This document shows positions 8,207-17,335 of a stretch of 64,000 bases of DNA, piece by piece. The notes under the pieces were generated by a model. That model ran no database searches and was not told the DNA's origin. It saw only the letters and a program-made list of their open reading frames with translations. The translations under genes and the position numbers were made by a program. The stretch is from assembly GCA_023206055.1 (NCBI GenBank), contig CP065366.1, forward strand, positions 868,001-932,000. The letters run 5' to 3'. The DNA is from Vibrio cyclitrophicus. GTDB lineage: Bacteria; Pseudomonadota; Gammaproteobacteria; Enterobacterales; Vibrionaceae. Positions within the stretch are counted from its first letter, which is position 1. The number at the start of each line of letters is the position of its first letter.

Positions 8207-9496
8207 ATGAAAATTCTGCTTTTAGTAGGGTTAATTGTTTTAAATGGTCTGTTTGCCATGTCAGAGATTGCACTGGTAGCAGCAAAGAATAGTCGGCTGA
8301 AACGCTTAGCCGAAAAACATCGCTCCGCTCAGGTTGCTCTTGAGCTCAAAGAAAATCCAACCCGCTTCCTCTCTACAATCCAAATCGGTATCACGGTAAT
8401 CGGCCTGCTCAGCGGTATTGTGGGTGAGGCGACGCTATCGGCTCCATTGGCCGTTCAACTGGAACTGTGGGGGGTAGATCCAACACGAGCGAACATCTTA
8501 TCTACTGCGGTTGTGGTGGTGGGTATTACTTACTTCGCGATTGTTGTCGGTGAACTTGTACCAAAGCGTTTCGCTCAATCTCAAGCTGAAAACATCGCTG
8601 TGTTAGTAGCGCTACCTATCTTCTGGTTATCTAAAATCGCGACGCCATTTGTGTTTGCGCTATCGGCCTCAACCGAAGGCATTCTTAAGCTGATGGGACG
8701 TGGCGGTGAAGAAGACAGTGTGACTGAAGATGATATTCATGCCCTCGTGAAAGAAGGCTCTGAGTCTGGTGTGATAGAGCGTGGTGAGCAAGAGATGATT
8801 CGTAATATCTTGCAGCTTGATGACCGCCTTGTAAGCTCATTGATGACTCCTCGTAGAGACATCGATTTTCTTGATATCGACCAGCCTGTGGAGAACATCT
8901 TTAAGCAATTGCGTTCATCAAAGCACAGTGTGTTTCCATTGTGCCAAGATCACTTGAATAAAGTGGTCGGTACGGTGTCAGCCAAAGCCTTGCTGAATCA
9001 GGCGGGCAATCTAAGCATTCAAGTGATCATGGGTTTATCTAAATCTCCGATCTACGTGCCTGAATCGATGAAGGCATTGCGTCTACTTGGCTACTTTAAA
9101 GAGTCGGGCACTGAGATGGCATTCATTGTCGACGAGTATGGCGATGTTCAAGGCCTTGTGACTCATTACGATATTCTTGAGGCGATAGCTGGCGAGCTAT
9201 CGAATAACCCGAACGATCTTTGGACCGAGCAAGTGGAAGACGGTTTGCTGGTGGATGGATTGATTCCGATCAGTGAACTGAAAAACCGTTTAGAGCTATC
9301 TGATTTTGAGGGCGAAAGCGAGAGCTTCCAAACGCTGAATGGCCTTGTGACGTGGTTAATAGGGCGTTTACCGGATGCAGGCGAAGTTGTTCAATACCAA
9401 CAGTGGCAGTTTGAAATTATCTCTGTTGAGAACAATCGAATTGTGAGTGTTAAAGCGACGAAAATCGTTAACGATGTCGTTGAAGCTGTAAGCTAA
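8207..9496 (+). CDS. CNNM/CBS/CorC_HlyC membrane protein
   Basis: 429 residues from the ATG at 8207 (AGGA 12 bases upstream). The N-terminal part is a CNNM (DUF21) transmembrane domain (MKILLLVGLIVLNGLFAMSEIAL, FLSTIQIGITVIGLLSG, GELVPKRFAQ). A cytosolic CBS pair follows (from about DLVSSLMTPRRDIDFLD to IVDEYGDVQGLVT), then a C-terminal CorC_HlyC domain. Such proteins (YtfL/YfjD group) are linked to Mg2+ or cobalt transport or tolerance; the 'hemolysin' label is historic. A roughly 150-base open extension before the ATG is AT-rich and contains the upstream terminator, so I leave it out. Confidence 0.9.
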   Translation: MKILLLVGLIVLNGLFAMSEIALVAAKNSRLKRLAEKHRSAQVALELKENPTRFLSTIQIGITVIGLLSGIVGEATLSAPLAVQLELWGVDPTRANILSTAVVVVGITYFAIVVGELVPKRFAQSQAENIAVLVALPIFWLSKIATPFVFALSASTEGILKLMGRGGEEDSVTEDDIHALVKEGSESGVIERGEQEMIRNILQLDDRLVSSLMTPRRDIDFLDIDQPVENIFKQLRSSKHSVFPLCQDHLNKVVGTVSAKALLNQAGNLSIQVIMGLSKSPIYVPESMKALRLLGYFKESGTEMAFIVDEYGDVQGLVTHYDILEAIAGELSNNPNDLWTEQVEDGLLVDGLIPISELKNRLELSDFEGESESFQTLNGLVTWLIGRLPDAGEVVQYQQWQFEIISVENNRIVSVKATKIVNDVVEAVS

Positions 9497-9518
9497 ATAG
9501 AGAGTTAATCGTCTAGAT

Positions 9519-9600
9519 GGTGGCTATTGTTCAATATCTCTTTGTTGTTCATAGCCACCAAGATTAGGTATGCTTCACCGCATACCTATTTTCGTTTTTA
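9519..9600 (+). terminator. Two hairpins between the CNNM gene and tadA
   Basis: GGTGGCTAT (9519-9527) pairs with ATAGCCACC (9551-9559). Right after it TAGGTATGC (9565-9573) pairs with GCATACCTA (9580-9588), followed by TTTTCGTTTTTA. The second is a good rho-independent terminator; the first may assist it. Confidence 0.75.
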
Positions 9601-9622
9601 TCCTTTGTTTCTGGAGTTCCCT

Positions 9623-10174
9623 TTGTCAGACCATCAATTCACCCCTCAAGATGAAATCTTCATGCGACGTGCCATTGAGGTAGCCAAGCAAGCTGAGAAT
9701 GAGGGAGAGGTTCCCGTGGGCGCCGTGTTGGTGAAAGATGGAGAGATTATCTCTGAAGGATGGAACCGTTCGATTGGCAGCCACGATGCTACGGCACACG
9801 CAGAAATTGAAACCTTGCGTAAAGCAGGGCAAGCTCTGGAAAATTACCGACTGCTCGATACCACCCTATACGTCACGCTAGAACCATGCCCTATGTGTGC
9901 CGGTGCTTTGTTACACAGTAGAGTAAAGCGCATTGTCTTTGGTGCGCCTGACTTAAAAGCGGGTGCGGCGGGTACGGTATTGAATCTCTTTGAAAGCCAA
10001 GCCTCATACCACTATGCCGACGTTGAACATGGCTTGTTAGAGGAAGAGTGCCGTGAACAATTGCAGGCGTTTTTCAAGCGTCGTAGGAAAGAGATAAAAG
10101 AGAAGCGAAAGCAAGAACGTCTGTTGGAAGAGCAGCGTTTAGAAGTAGAGATGAAGGCTAGCAACAAAAAATAG
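9623..10174 (+). CDS. tadA: tRNA-specific adenosine deaminase TadA
   Basis: Converts adenosine-34 to inosine in tRNA-Arg(ACG), essential for reading CGC/CGA codons. 183 residues if started at TTG 9623, which has GGAG six bases upstream; there is no in-frame ATG before the conserved domain (an ATG at 9662 would cut it). The zinc deaminase motifs are intact: HAE in ATAHAEIETLR supplies the His ligand and catalytic Glu, and PCPMC supplies the two Cys ligands. The C-terminal tail is long and highly basic (FFKRRRKEIKEKRKQERLL), useful for tRNA contact. It converges on a small minus-strand gene at 10236-10367. Confidence 0.95.
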   Translation: MSDHQFTPQDEIFMRRAIEVAKQAENEGEVPVGAVLVKDGEIISEGWNRSIGSHDATAHAEIETLRKAGQALENYRLLDTTLYVTLEPCPMCAGALLHSRVKRIVFGAPDLKAGAAGTVLNLFESQASYHYADVEHGLLEEECREQLQAFFKRRRKEIKEKRKQERLLEEQRLEVEMKASNKK

Positions 10175-10235
10175 CAGCGTGCTTTTGGCACTCTCAATCG
10201 CAAGAGTGCCCAGCAAAGTGACTTGGTAATTACAT

Positions 10236-10367
10236 TTACTCAGCAATCATCTGCATGAAAGCGCGATTGCGCCAAATGATCTTCTTCTTATTATTTGAAA
10301 GCATACGCTTACGACGGTTTGCAGCAACGGTCTTATCAAGGCGCTTCGATTTCAGTTTCTTCATCAT
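10236..10367 (-). CDS. Small highly basic protein, 43 residues, unknown
   Basis: On the minus strand an ATG at 10367 (a second ATG directly follows at 10364) opens a frame starting MMKKLKSKRLDKTVAANRRK and ending AFMQMIAE. AGGA stands about ten bases upstream. The product is extremely rich in Lys and Arg with a short hydrophobic end, so it is likely to bind RNA, ribosomes or DNA. I do not recognise the family. A 77-codon open frame on the opposite strand (10255-10488) has no ribosome binding site and an unlikely composition, and I read it as the shadow. Confidence 0.68.
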   Translation of the reverse strand: MMKKLKSKRLDKTVAANRRKRMLSNNKKKIIWRNRAFMQMIAE

Positions 10368-10630
10368 TTCAATGATTTCCTATTTGTCGTCTGACTTTGT
10401 AGTTTGGACTAACGATTTAATTATAGTGTTATTCGTTTATTTGGCCTGTCGCACGCTTGGCTTAAATAGAAGAGCAGTTCTAGTCTAAAGCCAGCATCGC
10501 AGTGCAACAGAGCATAATCTTGATTGTGGTGTGCCGTTATAAGGTTCGATTGTTACTGCAATATGACACATCGAGTTTCACGGCTTTTTGTCGAGCTTAT
10601 TCTTTTGCGCGCAATTACAAAAAGCACAAT

Positions 10631-10664
10631 AAAAAAGAGCAATGCTTAATGGCATTGCTCTTTT
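10631..10664 (-). terminator. Rho-independent terminator of mltF
   Basis: Thirteen-base perfect stem AAAAGAGCAATGC (10633-10645) / GCATTGCTCTTTT (10652-10664) with a six-base loop. Read on the minus strand it ends in a T run directly after the mltF stop codon. Confidence 0.88.
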
Positions 10665-10669
10665 AGTAT

Positions 10670-12238
10670 CTACTGCGAAGGTTCCGAACTGCTTACTGTC
10701 GATTCAGCAGCACTAATGCTTGATTCAGCACCAGAAGTCTCTAGAGGTGGGATGACAATCAACCCTTCAAGACTCTCTTCTTGTTCTTTATTACGCTTAT
10801 TTACATGGCCGATGATGCTTTGGTAATAACGTCGAATGTTTTCAACGTAGTTTCTCGCTTCATCACCACGTGCATACCCGTATCGAGTTTGGCTGTAGTA
10901 TTTCTTCTGCCTCAATAGAGGCAATCGGTCTTTTACATCACCCCAAGCGTCAGGATCGCCACCCTGTGCTTTGGTTAAGCGGCGAGCATCCATCATGTGT
11001 CCGTAACCTACGTTGTATGAGGCTAGGGCAAACCAGATCTTCTCGTGTTCAGTGATGGAATCTGGTACTCGATTAACGATACGACGCAGGTACTCAACAC
11101 CGCCTTGTACCGACTGTTTCGGGTCGAGACGGTTGGTTACCCCAACACTCTTCGCGGTGGGTAGTGTCAACATCATCATGCCACGAACACCTGTTGGTGA
11201 GCGTGCAACAGGGTTCCAGTGTGATTCTTGGTAGGCCAAAGCGGCAATCAAGCGCCAATCAAACTCTTGAGAGTACTTTTGAAATAGCGGTGACCATTTT
11301 GGTAGCTTGCTGTCCAGTGCGCGGATAAAGGCGCGAGTATCAACGTAGTCAAAAGTACCGATGTGGCCGATGTATTTCTCTTCCAGTGAAGCCAGTTCAC
11401 CAGACTGTTTTAGGTTACCGAAGAACTCAATCAACAGAGCATAAAGGCTTTCATCTTCAGACTTCTGCAAATACCAAGAGATAGGTTGGTCTTCTGTCAG
11501 TTCAAAAGCCAAAGCTACGTCTGGGTATAAACGTTGTGCCAGTGACAGTTCAATTGAGTCAGCCACAGTGAATAAGCGCTCGCCAGTCGATACTTCTTTT
11601 AGCAGGTCGTTGATATCAGCATTGCCGACGGCGTCGTAGATGAAGTCATCGTGTGTTTTCTGCAGCTGTTTTAGTGTTGGCTCAAAGTGTGAGTCTTTCA
11701 CTACAACCAAAGATGGCGTTAATGTGTCAGTAGACGCCGCCTCTTCTGATTCAGTTTGTGCTTTAACAAAGCCAGCCTGACGCTCATTCTCGAAATTGAT
11801 CAGTTGTTCAAGGTTTCTTGGTCGCCACTGGCCTTTTTTGTAAACGACCTGTTGGCTTACATAGTAATAAGCAGGCGCGGCGCGATAAGCGCGCGTCAGT
11901 TTGTTGTTTTGCGTTAAGCCAGTCGCGATAAGATCGATCTCGCCTTTCTGCAGTGCAGGGAACAAGCCAGACAAACGGTAAGCGGGTTTGACCTCAAGCT
12001 TTACACCAAGCTCCTGCGCAAATTCACGAGCTAATTCGTAATCTAAGCCAGCAGGGCCATCAGGACCGATGTAATAAGATAGTTGGTTGTTAAGGGTGCC
12101 GACACGAAGAACGCCGCGATCTCGTATCTGCTCAAGGACACTTTTAGGTTCAGATTCAATCTGGCATCCCGCTAGCCCAACCAGAGCGATAACGAGCAGA
12201 ATGAATTTAGACGAAAAGATGAGCGTAAATTTAGGCAT
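10670..12238 (-). CDS. mltF: Membrane-bound lytic murein transglycosylase F
   Basis: Outer-membrane lipoprotein that cleaves peptidoglycan glycan strands to 1,6-anhydro products. 522 residues from the ATG at 12238 (a TTG precedes it in frame). A lipoprotein signal ends in LVGLAGC. Residues about 35-300 form a solute-binding-like regulatory domain (VLRVGTLNNQLSYYIGPDGP). The SLT domain follows, with catalytic Glu at about residue 338 in AYQESHWNP, then the GVRGMMMLT and YNVGYGH motifs. The last 30 residues are serine-rich. It is divergent from purL with 329 bases between starts. Confidence 0.95.
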   Translation of the reverse strand: MPKFTLIFSSKFILLVIALVGLAGCQIESEPKSVLEQIRDRGVLRVGTLNNQLSYYIGPDGPAGLDYELAREFAQELGVKLEVKPAYRLSGLFPALQKGEIDLIATGLTQNNKLTRAYRAAPAYYYVSQQVVYKKGQWRPRNLEQLINFENERQAGFVKAQTESEEAASTDTLTPSLVVVKDSHFEPTLKQLQKTHDDFIYDAVGNADINDLLKEVSTGERLFTVADSIELSLAQRLYPDVALAFELTEDQPISWYLQKSEDESLYALLIEFFGNLKQSGELASLEEKYIGHIGTFDYVDTRAFIRALDSKLPKWSPLFQKYSQEFDWRLIAALAYQESHWNPVARSPTGVRGMMMLTLPTAKSVGVTNRLDPKQSVQGGVEYLRRIVNRVPDSITEHEKIWFALASYNVGYGHMMDARRLTKAQGGDPDAWGDVKDRLPLLRQKKYYSQTRYGYARGDEARNYVENIRRYYQSIIGHVNKRNKEQEESLEGLIVIPPLETSGAESSISAAESTVSSSEPSQ

Positions 12239-12375
12239 CAAAATGAAATCTCGAAAAGTGGAAGCCCCTTTATACCAAACCCCGCAAGGCTGGCAAAGCA
12301 GGTTTAATTAAACAGTTGTAAAAGTGGTGATAAATGCAGCAAAAGTACCATTTACGCAGAAAGATAAAAAAAATA

Positions 12376-12426
12376 ACGCAAACGGTTGCTTTTGGTGTTA
12401 CGTCACAAAAAGAAATGCTTTATAAT
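12376..12426 (+). promoter_or_regulatory. purL promoter region with PurR-like operator
   Basis: ACGCAAACGGTTGCTT (12376-12391) matches the PurR operator consensus ACGCAAACGTTTGCGT at 13 of 16 positions. A perfect -10 box TATAAT lies at 12421-12426; the -35 is weak (TTACGT at 12398-12403, 17-base spacing). The operator therefore sits just upstream of the -35, about 180 bases before the purL start. The rest of the 329-base mltF-purL gap is leader sequence without a gene. Confidence 0.7.
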
Positions 12427-12567
12427 GCGCTCGCATTGAAGAGGTGGAATCGGCATAGGTTTGGTAACCTTCGGGAATAGCTTCGAAGAAAACAGTTAGG
12501 TTGTTCCTATAACCCACTGAATTTATTCCAATACTACCTTAATCAACTGCATAAGAGACGTAAGCAC

Positions 12568-15500
12568 ATGAGAATTTTGCGTGGCTCCCCAGCTCTATCT
12601 GAGTTTCGTGTTAACAAGCTTTTAGAGCTTTGTCGTGAATTAAGCTTACCTGTAACAGGTATTTACGCTGAGTTTGCCCACTTTGCTGATCTAACGGCAG
12701 ACCTAGATGAGTCTGAAGTTGAGAAGCTAGAAAAGCTACTGACTTACGGTCCAACGATTGAAGAGCATGAATCTGAAGGTTTACTGCTGCTTGCAACGCC
12801 ACGTCCAGGCACTATCTCGCCTTGGTCATCAAAATCAACAGATATCGCACACAACTGCGGACTGGCTAAAGTGTCACGTCTAGAGCGCGGTACTGCTTTC
12901 TACATTGAAACCTCTACTGAACTTTCTGAGCTTCAACTTGTTGAGCTGAAAGCAATTCTGCACGACCGTATGATGGAAGTGGTTTTCACTGACTTCGAAT
13001 CGGCAGCAGCACTATTTACCGTTGCTGAGCCTGCTCCTTATGCGGAAGTTGACCTATTAACTGGTGGACGTAAAGCGCTTGAACAAGCAAACGTTACCCT
13101 AGGTCTTGCACTTGCAGAAGATGAAATTGATTACCTTCTTGAAAGCTTCACTGAAAAGCTAGGTCGTAACCCGACTGACATCGAGCTAATGATGTTTGCA
13201 CAAGCGAACTCAGAGCACTGTCGTCACAAGATCTTTAACGCTGATTGGACTATCGATGGCGTTAAGCAAGAAAAATCATTGTTCAAGATGATTAAGAACA
13301 CCTTTGAAACGACACCAGAACACGTTCTGTCTGCTTATAAAGATAACGCAGCGGTAATGACAGGTTCTGAAGTAGGTCGTTTCTTCCCTGATCCAGAAAC
13401 TCGCCAGTACAACTACCACCAAGAGAAAACACACATCTTGATGAAAGTTGAAACGCACAACCACCCAACAGCAATCTCTCCATGGCCGGGCGCATCAACA
13501 GGTTCAGGCGGCGAAATCCGTGATGAAGGCGCAACGGGTATTGGTGGTAAGCCAAAAGCGGGTCTGGTTGCTTTCTCTGTATCTAACCTTAAGATCCCGA
13601 ACTTCGTTCAACCTTGGGAAACCGACTTTGGTAAGCCGAGCCGTATCGTTACTGCTCTGGATATCATGCTTGAAGGCCCTCTTGGTGGCGCAGCATTCAA
13701 CAACGAATTTGGTCGTCCAAACCTATTAGGTTACTTCCGTACTTACGAAGAGAAAGTAAACTCTCACGCAGGTGAAGAAGTACGTGGTTACCACAAGCCA
13801 ATCATGCTGGCTGGTGGTCTAGGTAACATTCGTGATGATCATGTTCAGAAGAAAGAGATCCCAGTAGGTGCAAGCCTAATCGTTCTTGGCGGTCCAGCAA
13901 TGAACATTGGCCTTGGTGGCGGTGCTGCATCTTCAATGGATTCTGGTTCTTCTTCTGAAGACTTAGATTTTGCTTCTGTACAGCGTGAAAACCCAGAGAT
14001 GGAACGTCGTTGTCAGGAAGTTATCGACCGTTGTTGGCAGCTTGGTGATGCGAACCCAATCGCATTTATCCACGATGTGGGCGCGGGCGGTATCTCGAAT
14101 GCTCTTCCTGAGCTAGTCGACGATGGCGAGCGTGGCGGTATCTTTAATTTACGTGACGTGCCAAACGATGAGCCGGGCATGAGCCCACTTGAGATCTGGT
14201 GTAACGAATCTCAAGAGCGTTACGTAATGGCAGTTGCTGATAAAGACATGGCAACATTCGACGCGATTTGTAAGCGTGAGCGTGCTCCATACGCGGTAGT
14301 TGGTAAAGCAACAGAAGAACGTGATCTTAAATTAGAAGATTCTCACTTCGACAATACGCCAATCGACATGCCGATGGACATCCTATTAGGTAAAACGCCT
14401 AAGATGCACCGTGACGCGAAGACGTTAAAAGCGAACAACCCTGCGATTGACCGTTCTGGTATTGAACTAAACGAAGCGGTTGACCGTATTCTTCGCCTAC
14501 CAACAGTGGCAGAGAAAACATTCCTTATCACTATCGGTGATCGCTCGGTAACAGGCCTTGTCGCTCGTGACCAAATGGTTGGCCCATGGCAGGTTCCAGT
14601 TGCTAACTGCGCAGTAACTGCAGCAAGTTACGACTCTTACCACGGTGAGGCAATGTCTCTTGGTGAGCGTACGCCAGTAGCACTACTAGATTTCGGCGCG
14701 TCAGCTCGTCTAGCGGTTGGTGAAGCAATCACTAACATCGCAGCAACCAACATCGGCGATATCAAGCACATTAAATTGTCAGCTAACTGGATGTCTCCAG
14801 CAGGTCACCCTGGTGAAGATGCTGGTCTTTACGAAGCGGTTAAAGCGGTTGGTGAAGAGTTATGTCCGGCACTGGGTCTTACTATCCCAGTAGGTAAAGA
14901 CTCAATGTCGATGAAGACTAAGTGGGAAGAGAACGGCGAGCAAAAAGAAGTCACTTCTCCGCTGTCTCTTGTTATCACTGCGTTTGCACGTGTTGAAGAT
15001 GTTCGTAAGACGATTACTCCTCAATTACGTACAGACAAAGGTAATACAAGCCTAGTTCTTATCGATTTAGGTAACGGCCAAAATCGTATGGGTGCGACAG
15101 CACTTGCACAGGTTTACAAGCAGCTTGGTGACAAGCCAGCAGACGTAGACAACGCAGCGCAACTAAAAGGTTTCTACGAAGGCGTTCAAGCACTTGTAGC
15201 GAACGACCAAGTTGTCGCTTACCACGATAAAGGTGACGGTGGTCTATTCGTAACGCTAGCAGAAATGGCGTTCGCAGGTCACTGTGGTGTTAACGCTGAT
15301 ATTGCAGCATTAGGCGAAGATACGCTTGCGTCACTATTCAACGAAGAATTGGGTGCAGTAATCCAAGTACGTAACGATGACCTAGATGCGGTACTTGCTA
15401 CTCTTGCAGCAAATGGCCTAGAAACGTGTTCACATGTCATTGGTTCTGTTGAAGCGTCTGATGAGCTAGTGATTAAGTCTGGTGAGTCTGTAGTAATTGA

Positions 15501-16464
15501 ACGTAACCGTACTGAATTACGTACTATCTGGGCTGAAACTACGCACAAGATGCAAGGTCTACGTGATAACCCAATCTGTGCAGACCAAGAGCACGAAGCG
15601 AAGAAAGACAACTCAGATCCAGGTCTGAACGTGAAACTAAGCTTTGACGTAAACGAAGATATTGCAGCGCCATTCATTAACACGGGCGCTAAGCCTAAGA
15701 TGGCGATTCTACGTGAGCAGGGTGTTAACTCTCACGTTGAAATGGCAGCAGCATTCGACCGTGCAGGCTTCGAAGCGACTGATATTCACATGAGCGACAT
15801 CCTAACGGGTCAAGCAGTTCTAGAAGAGTACAACGGCCTTGTGGCTTGTGGTGGCTTCTCTTACGGTGATGTACTAGGCGCTGGTGAAGGTTGGGCTAAA
15901 TCGGTTCTATTTAACGACTCGACTCGTGATCAATTTGAAAACTTCTTCAAACGTGAAGATACCTTCTCTCTAGGTGTGTGTAACGGTTGTCAGATGTTGT
16001 CTAACCTACGTGAACTTATTCCGGGTGCAGAGTACTGGCCACGTTTCGTTCGTAACGAATCTGAGCGTTTTGAAGCTCGTTTCAGCCTAGTTGAAGTTCA
16101 GAAGTCTGATTCTGTGTTCTTCAACGGTATGGAAGGTTCTCGTATGCCAATCGCTGTTTCTCACGGTGAAGGTCGCGTAGAAGTACGTGATAACGACCAC
16201 CTAAACGCGATTGAAAACTCAGGTACGGTTGCTCTACGTTACGTTGATAACAACGGTAACCAAACGCAGCAATACCCGAATAACCCGAATGGTTCGCCAA
16301 ACGCTATCACTGGTTTAACAACGACTGACGGCCGCGTGACTATCATGATGCCTCACCCAGAGCGTGTATTCCGCACGGTTGCAAACTCTTGGTCTCCAGA
16401 AGGTTGGGGCGAGAATGGTGCTTGGATGCGTATGTTCCAAAACGCACGTAAGAATGTGGGTTAA
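12568..16464 (+). CDS. purL: Phosphoribosylformylglycinamidine synthase PurL
   Basis: Fourth step of purine synthesis: FGAR + glutamine + ATP to FGAM. 1298 residues, the normal length of the single-chain gammaproteobacterial enzyme. Domains in order are the N-terminal PurS-like part, the linker, two AIRS-type synthase halves (motifs QANSEHCRHKIFNADW and KVETHNHPTAISPWPGAS in the first, PVGKDSMSMKT in the second) and a C-terminal class I glutamine amidotransferase. The amidotransferase nucleophile is Cys in GVCNGCQML and its His/Glu pair lies in PHPERVFR. It stands alone, behind a PurR-like operator and before a strong terminator. Confidence 0.98.
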   Translation: MRILRGSPALSEFRVNKLLELCRELSLPVTGIYAEFAHFADLTADLDESEVEKLEKLLTYGPTIEEHESEGLLLLATPRPGTISPWSSKSTDIAHNCGLAKVSRLERGTAFYIETSTELSELQLVELKAILHDRMMEVVFTDFESAAALFTVAEPAPYAEVDLLTGGRKALEQANVTLGLALAEDEIDYLLESFTEKLGRNPTDIELMMFAQANSEHCRHKIFNADWTIDGVKQEKSLFKMIKNTFETTPEHVLSAYKDNAAVMTGSEVGRFFPDPETRQYNYHQEKTHILMKVETHNHPTAISPWPGASTGSGGEIRDEGATGIGGKPKAGLVAFSVSNLKIPNFVQPWETDFGKPSRIVTALDIMLEGPLGGAAFNNEFGRPNLLGYFRTYEEKVNSHAGEEVRGYHKPIMLAGGLGNIRDDHVQKKEIPVGASLIVLGGPAMNIGLGGGAASSMDSGSSSEDLDFASVQRENPEMERRCQEVIDRCWQLGDANPIAFIHDVGAGGISNALPELVDDGERGGIFNLRDVPNDEPGMSPLEIWCNESQERYVMAVADKDMATFDAICKRERAPYAVVGKATEERDLKLEDSHFDNTPIDMPMDILLGKTPKMHRDAKTLKANNPAIDRSGIELNEAVDRILRLPTVAEKTFLITIGDRSVTGLVARDQMVGPWQVPVANCAVTAASYDSYHGEAMSLGERTPVALLDFGASARLAVGEAITNIAATNIGDIKHIKLSANWMSPAGHPGEDAGLYEAVKAVGEELCPALGLTIPVGKDSMSMKTKWEENGEQKEVTSPLSLVITAFARVEDVRKTITPQLRTDKGNTSLVLIDLGNGQNRMGATALAQVYKQLGDKPADVDNAAQLKGFYEGVQALVANDQVVAYHDKGDGGLFVTLAEMAFAGHCGVNADIAALGEDTLASLFNEELGAVIQVRNDDLDAVLATLAANGLETCSHVIGSVEASDELVIKSGESVVIERNRTELRTIWAETTHKMQGLRDNPICADQEHEAKKDNSDPGLNVKLSFDVNEDIAAPFINTGAKPKMAILREQGVNSHVEMAAAFDRAGFEATDIHMSDILTGQAVLEEYNGLVACGGFSYGDVLGAGEGWAKSVLFNDSTRDQFENFFKREDTFSLGVCNGCQMLSNLRELIPGAEYWPRFVRNESERFEARFSLVEVQKSDSVFFNGMEGSRMPIAVSHGEGRVEVRDNDHLNAIENSGTVALRYVDNNGNQTQQYPNNPNGSPNAITGLTTTDGRVTIMMPHPERVFRTVANSWSPEGWGENGAWMRMFQNARKNVG

Positions 16465-16500
16465 TCTGGTTCTTTAGACTGATATTTTTAACTAAATGAG

Positions 16501-16536
16501 AAAAGCGCAGATCGAAAGGTCTGCGCTTTTTTTTTC
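16501..16536 (+). terminator. Rho-independent terminator after purL
   Basis: Eleven-base perfect stem AAAAGCGCAGA (16501-16511) / TCTGCGCTTTT (16520-16530) followed by more T residues. Confidence 0.93.
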
Positions 16537-16704
16537 TCAAAATTTAGGAACCAGGGCGAAGAAATTAACGTTTGCAGTTTGCTGTTCTAAAAATCTCCAC
16601 TACGCTAATTGTTATGGAATCAATTTGTTAGGTCGTAAATCCTGTATGTGTGCAGATCTGGCTATGCAAAAAATGAATCAATCATCGTGGCATAAGAGGG
16701 AACT

Positions 16705-17238
16705 ATGAAAACAACAATCACAAAAGCAGTTGCAGTGGCAGCGATTGTCATGTCGTTAGCTGGGTGTGTGGGTAGTAACGCGGTTACTGGGAAATTAATG
16801 AAGTTCAACGTTGAGGTAGTAGATAACCGTTACGCTCGTGCGGGCGTCAACTTCCTACTTGCTCCTGTTTACGCACTAACCACCGCAGCCGATTATATTG
16901 TATTTAACTCAATTGAATTCTGGGCGGGTAAAAACCCACTGACTGGCGCACCTCATATCTTTGATAGCAAAGTCGATACCATGATTGATGTGAACGACAG
17001 CCTAGACGATTCACTAAAAGAAGCCCCACTTGGTTTCAACAATCGTCAGATTGAATGGGGTGAGATGCAACAGATCGATGAGAACACCATTCAAATGGAC
17101 ATCACCTATAATGATGGCCAAAAAGCTGTTCTGACGGGCGTTCGAGATGGCGATAAGGTCAGCTACTATATGGATGGTACGTTAGTATCAGAAACCTCTA
17201 TTCAGGCGCTTGAACAGCTAGCCGCAGAGAAAGCATAA
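16705..17238 (+). CDS. DUF3332-family lipoprotein
   Basis: 177 residues with a lipoprotein signal (MKTTITKAVAVAAIVMSLAGC), so probably anchored in the outer membrane facing the periplasm. The body matches my memory of the DUF3332 family (FNVEVVDNRYARAGVNFLLAPVYALTTAADY is hydrophobic in part), which is common in vibrios and has no assigned function. GAGGGA lies just before the ATG at 16705. It is a monocistronic gene between the purL terminator and its own. Confidence 0.78.
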   Translation: MKTTITKAVAVAAIVMSLAGCVGSNAVTGKLMKFNVEVVDNRYARAGVNFLLAPVYALTTAADYIVFNSIEFWAGKNPLTGAPHIFDSKVDTMIDVNDSLDDSLKEAPLGFNNRQIEWGEMQQIDENTIQMDITYNDGQKAVLTGVRDGDKVSYYMDGTLVSETSIQALEQLAAEKA

Positions 17239-17266
17239 CCCAAACTGATCTGCCTATATAAAAGAA

Positions 17267-17298
17267 AAGCCGTTGGATTTAACCCCAACGGCTTCGTA
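17267..17298 (+). terminator. Terminator between the DUF3332 gene and dapD
   Basis: AAGCCGTTGG (17267-17276) pairs with CCAACGGCTT (17285-17294). The downstream T run is broken (CGTATTTT). Immediately after, the heptamer TCTAGCA is repeated three times with a fourth partial copy (17302-17328). Confidence 0.65.
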
Positions 17299-17335
17299 TT
17301 TTCTAGCATCTAGCATCTAGCATCTAGCGCTTAGA

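Noticed and set aside
10187..10210. Terminator between tadA and the small basic gene
   Set aside because: GGCACTCT/AGAGTGCC is a clear hairpin, but no T run follows on either strand.
10255..10488. 77-codon plus-strand frame after tadA
   Set aside because: No ribosome binding site and a composition typical of the reverse of a Lys/Arg-rich gene; the minus-strand 43-residue frame with AGGA is the better gene.
15279..15683. 134-codon minus-strand frame inside purL
   Set aside because: Shadow of purL with no start signal or family feature.
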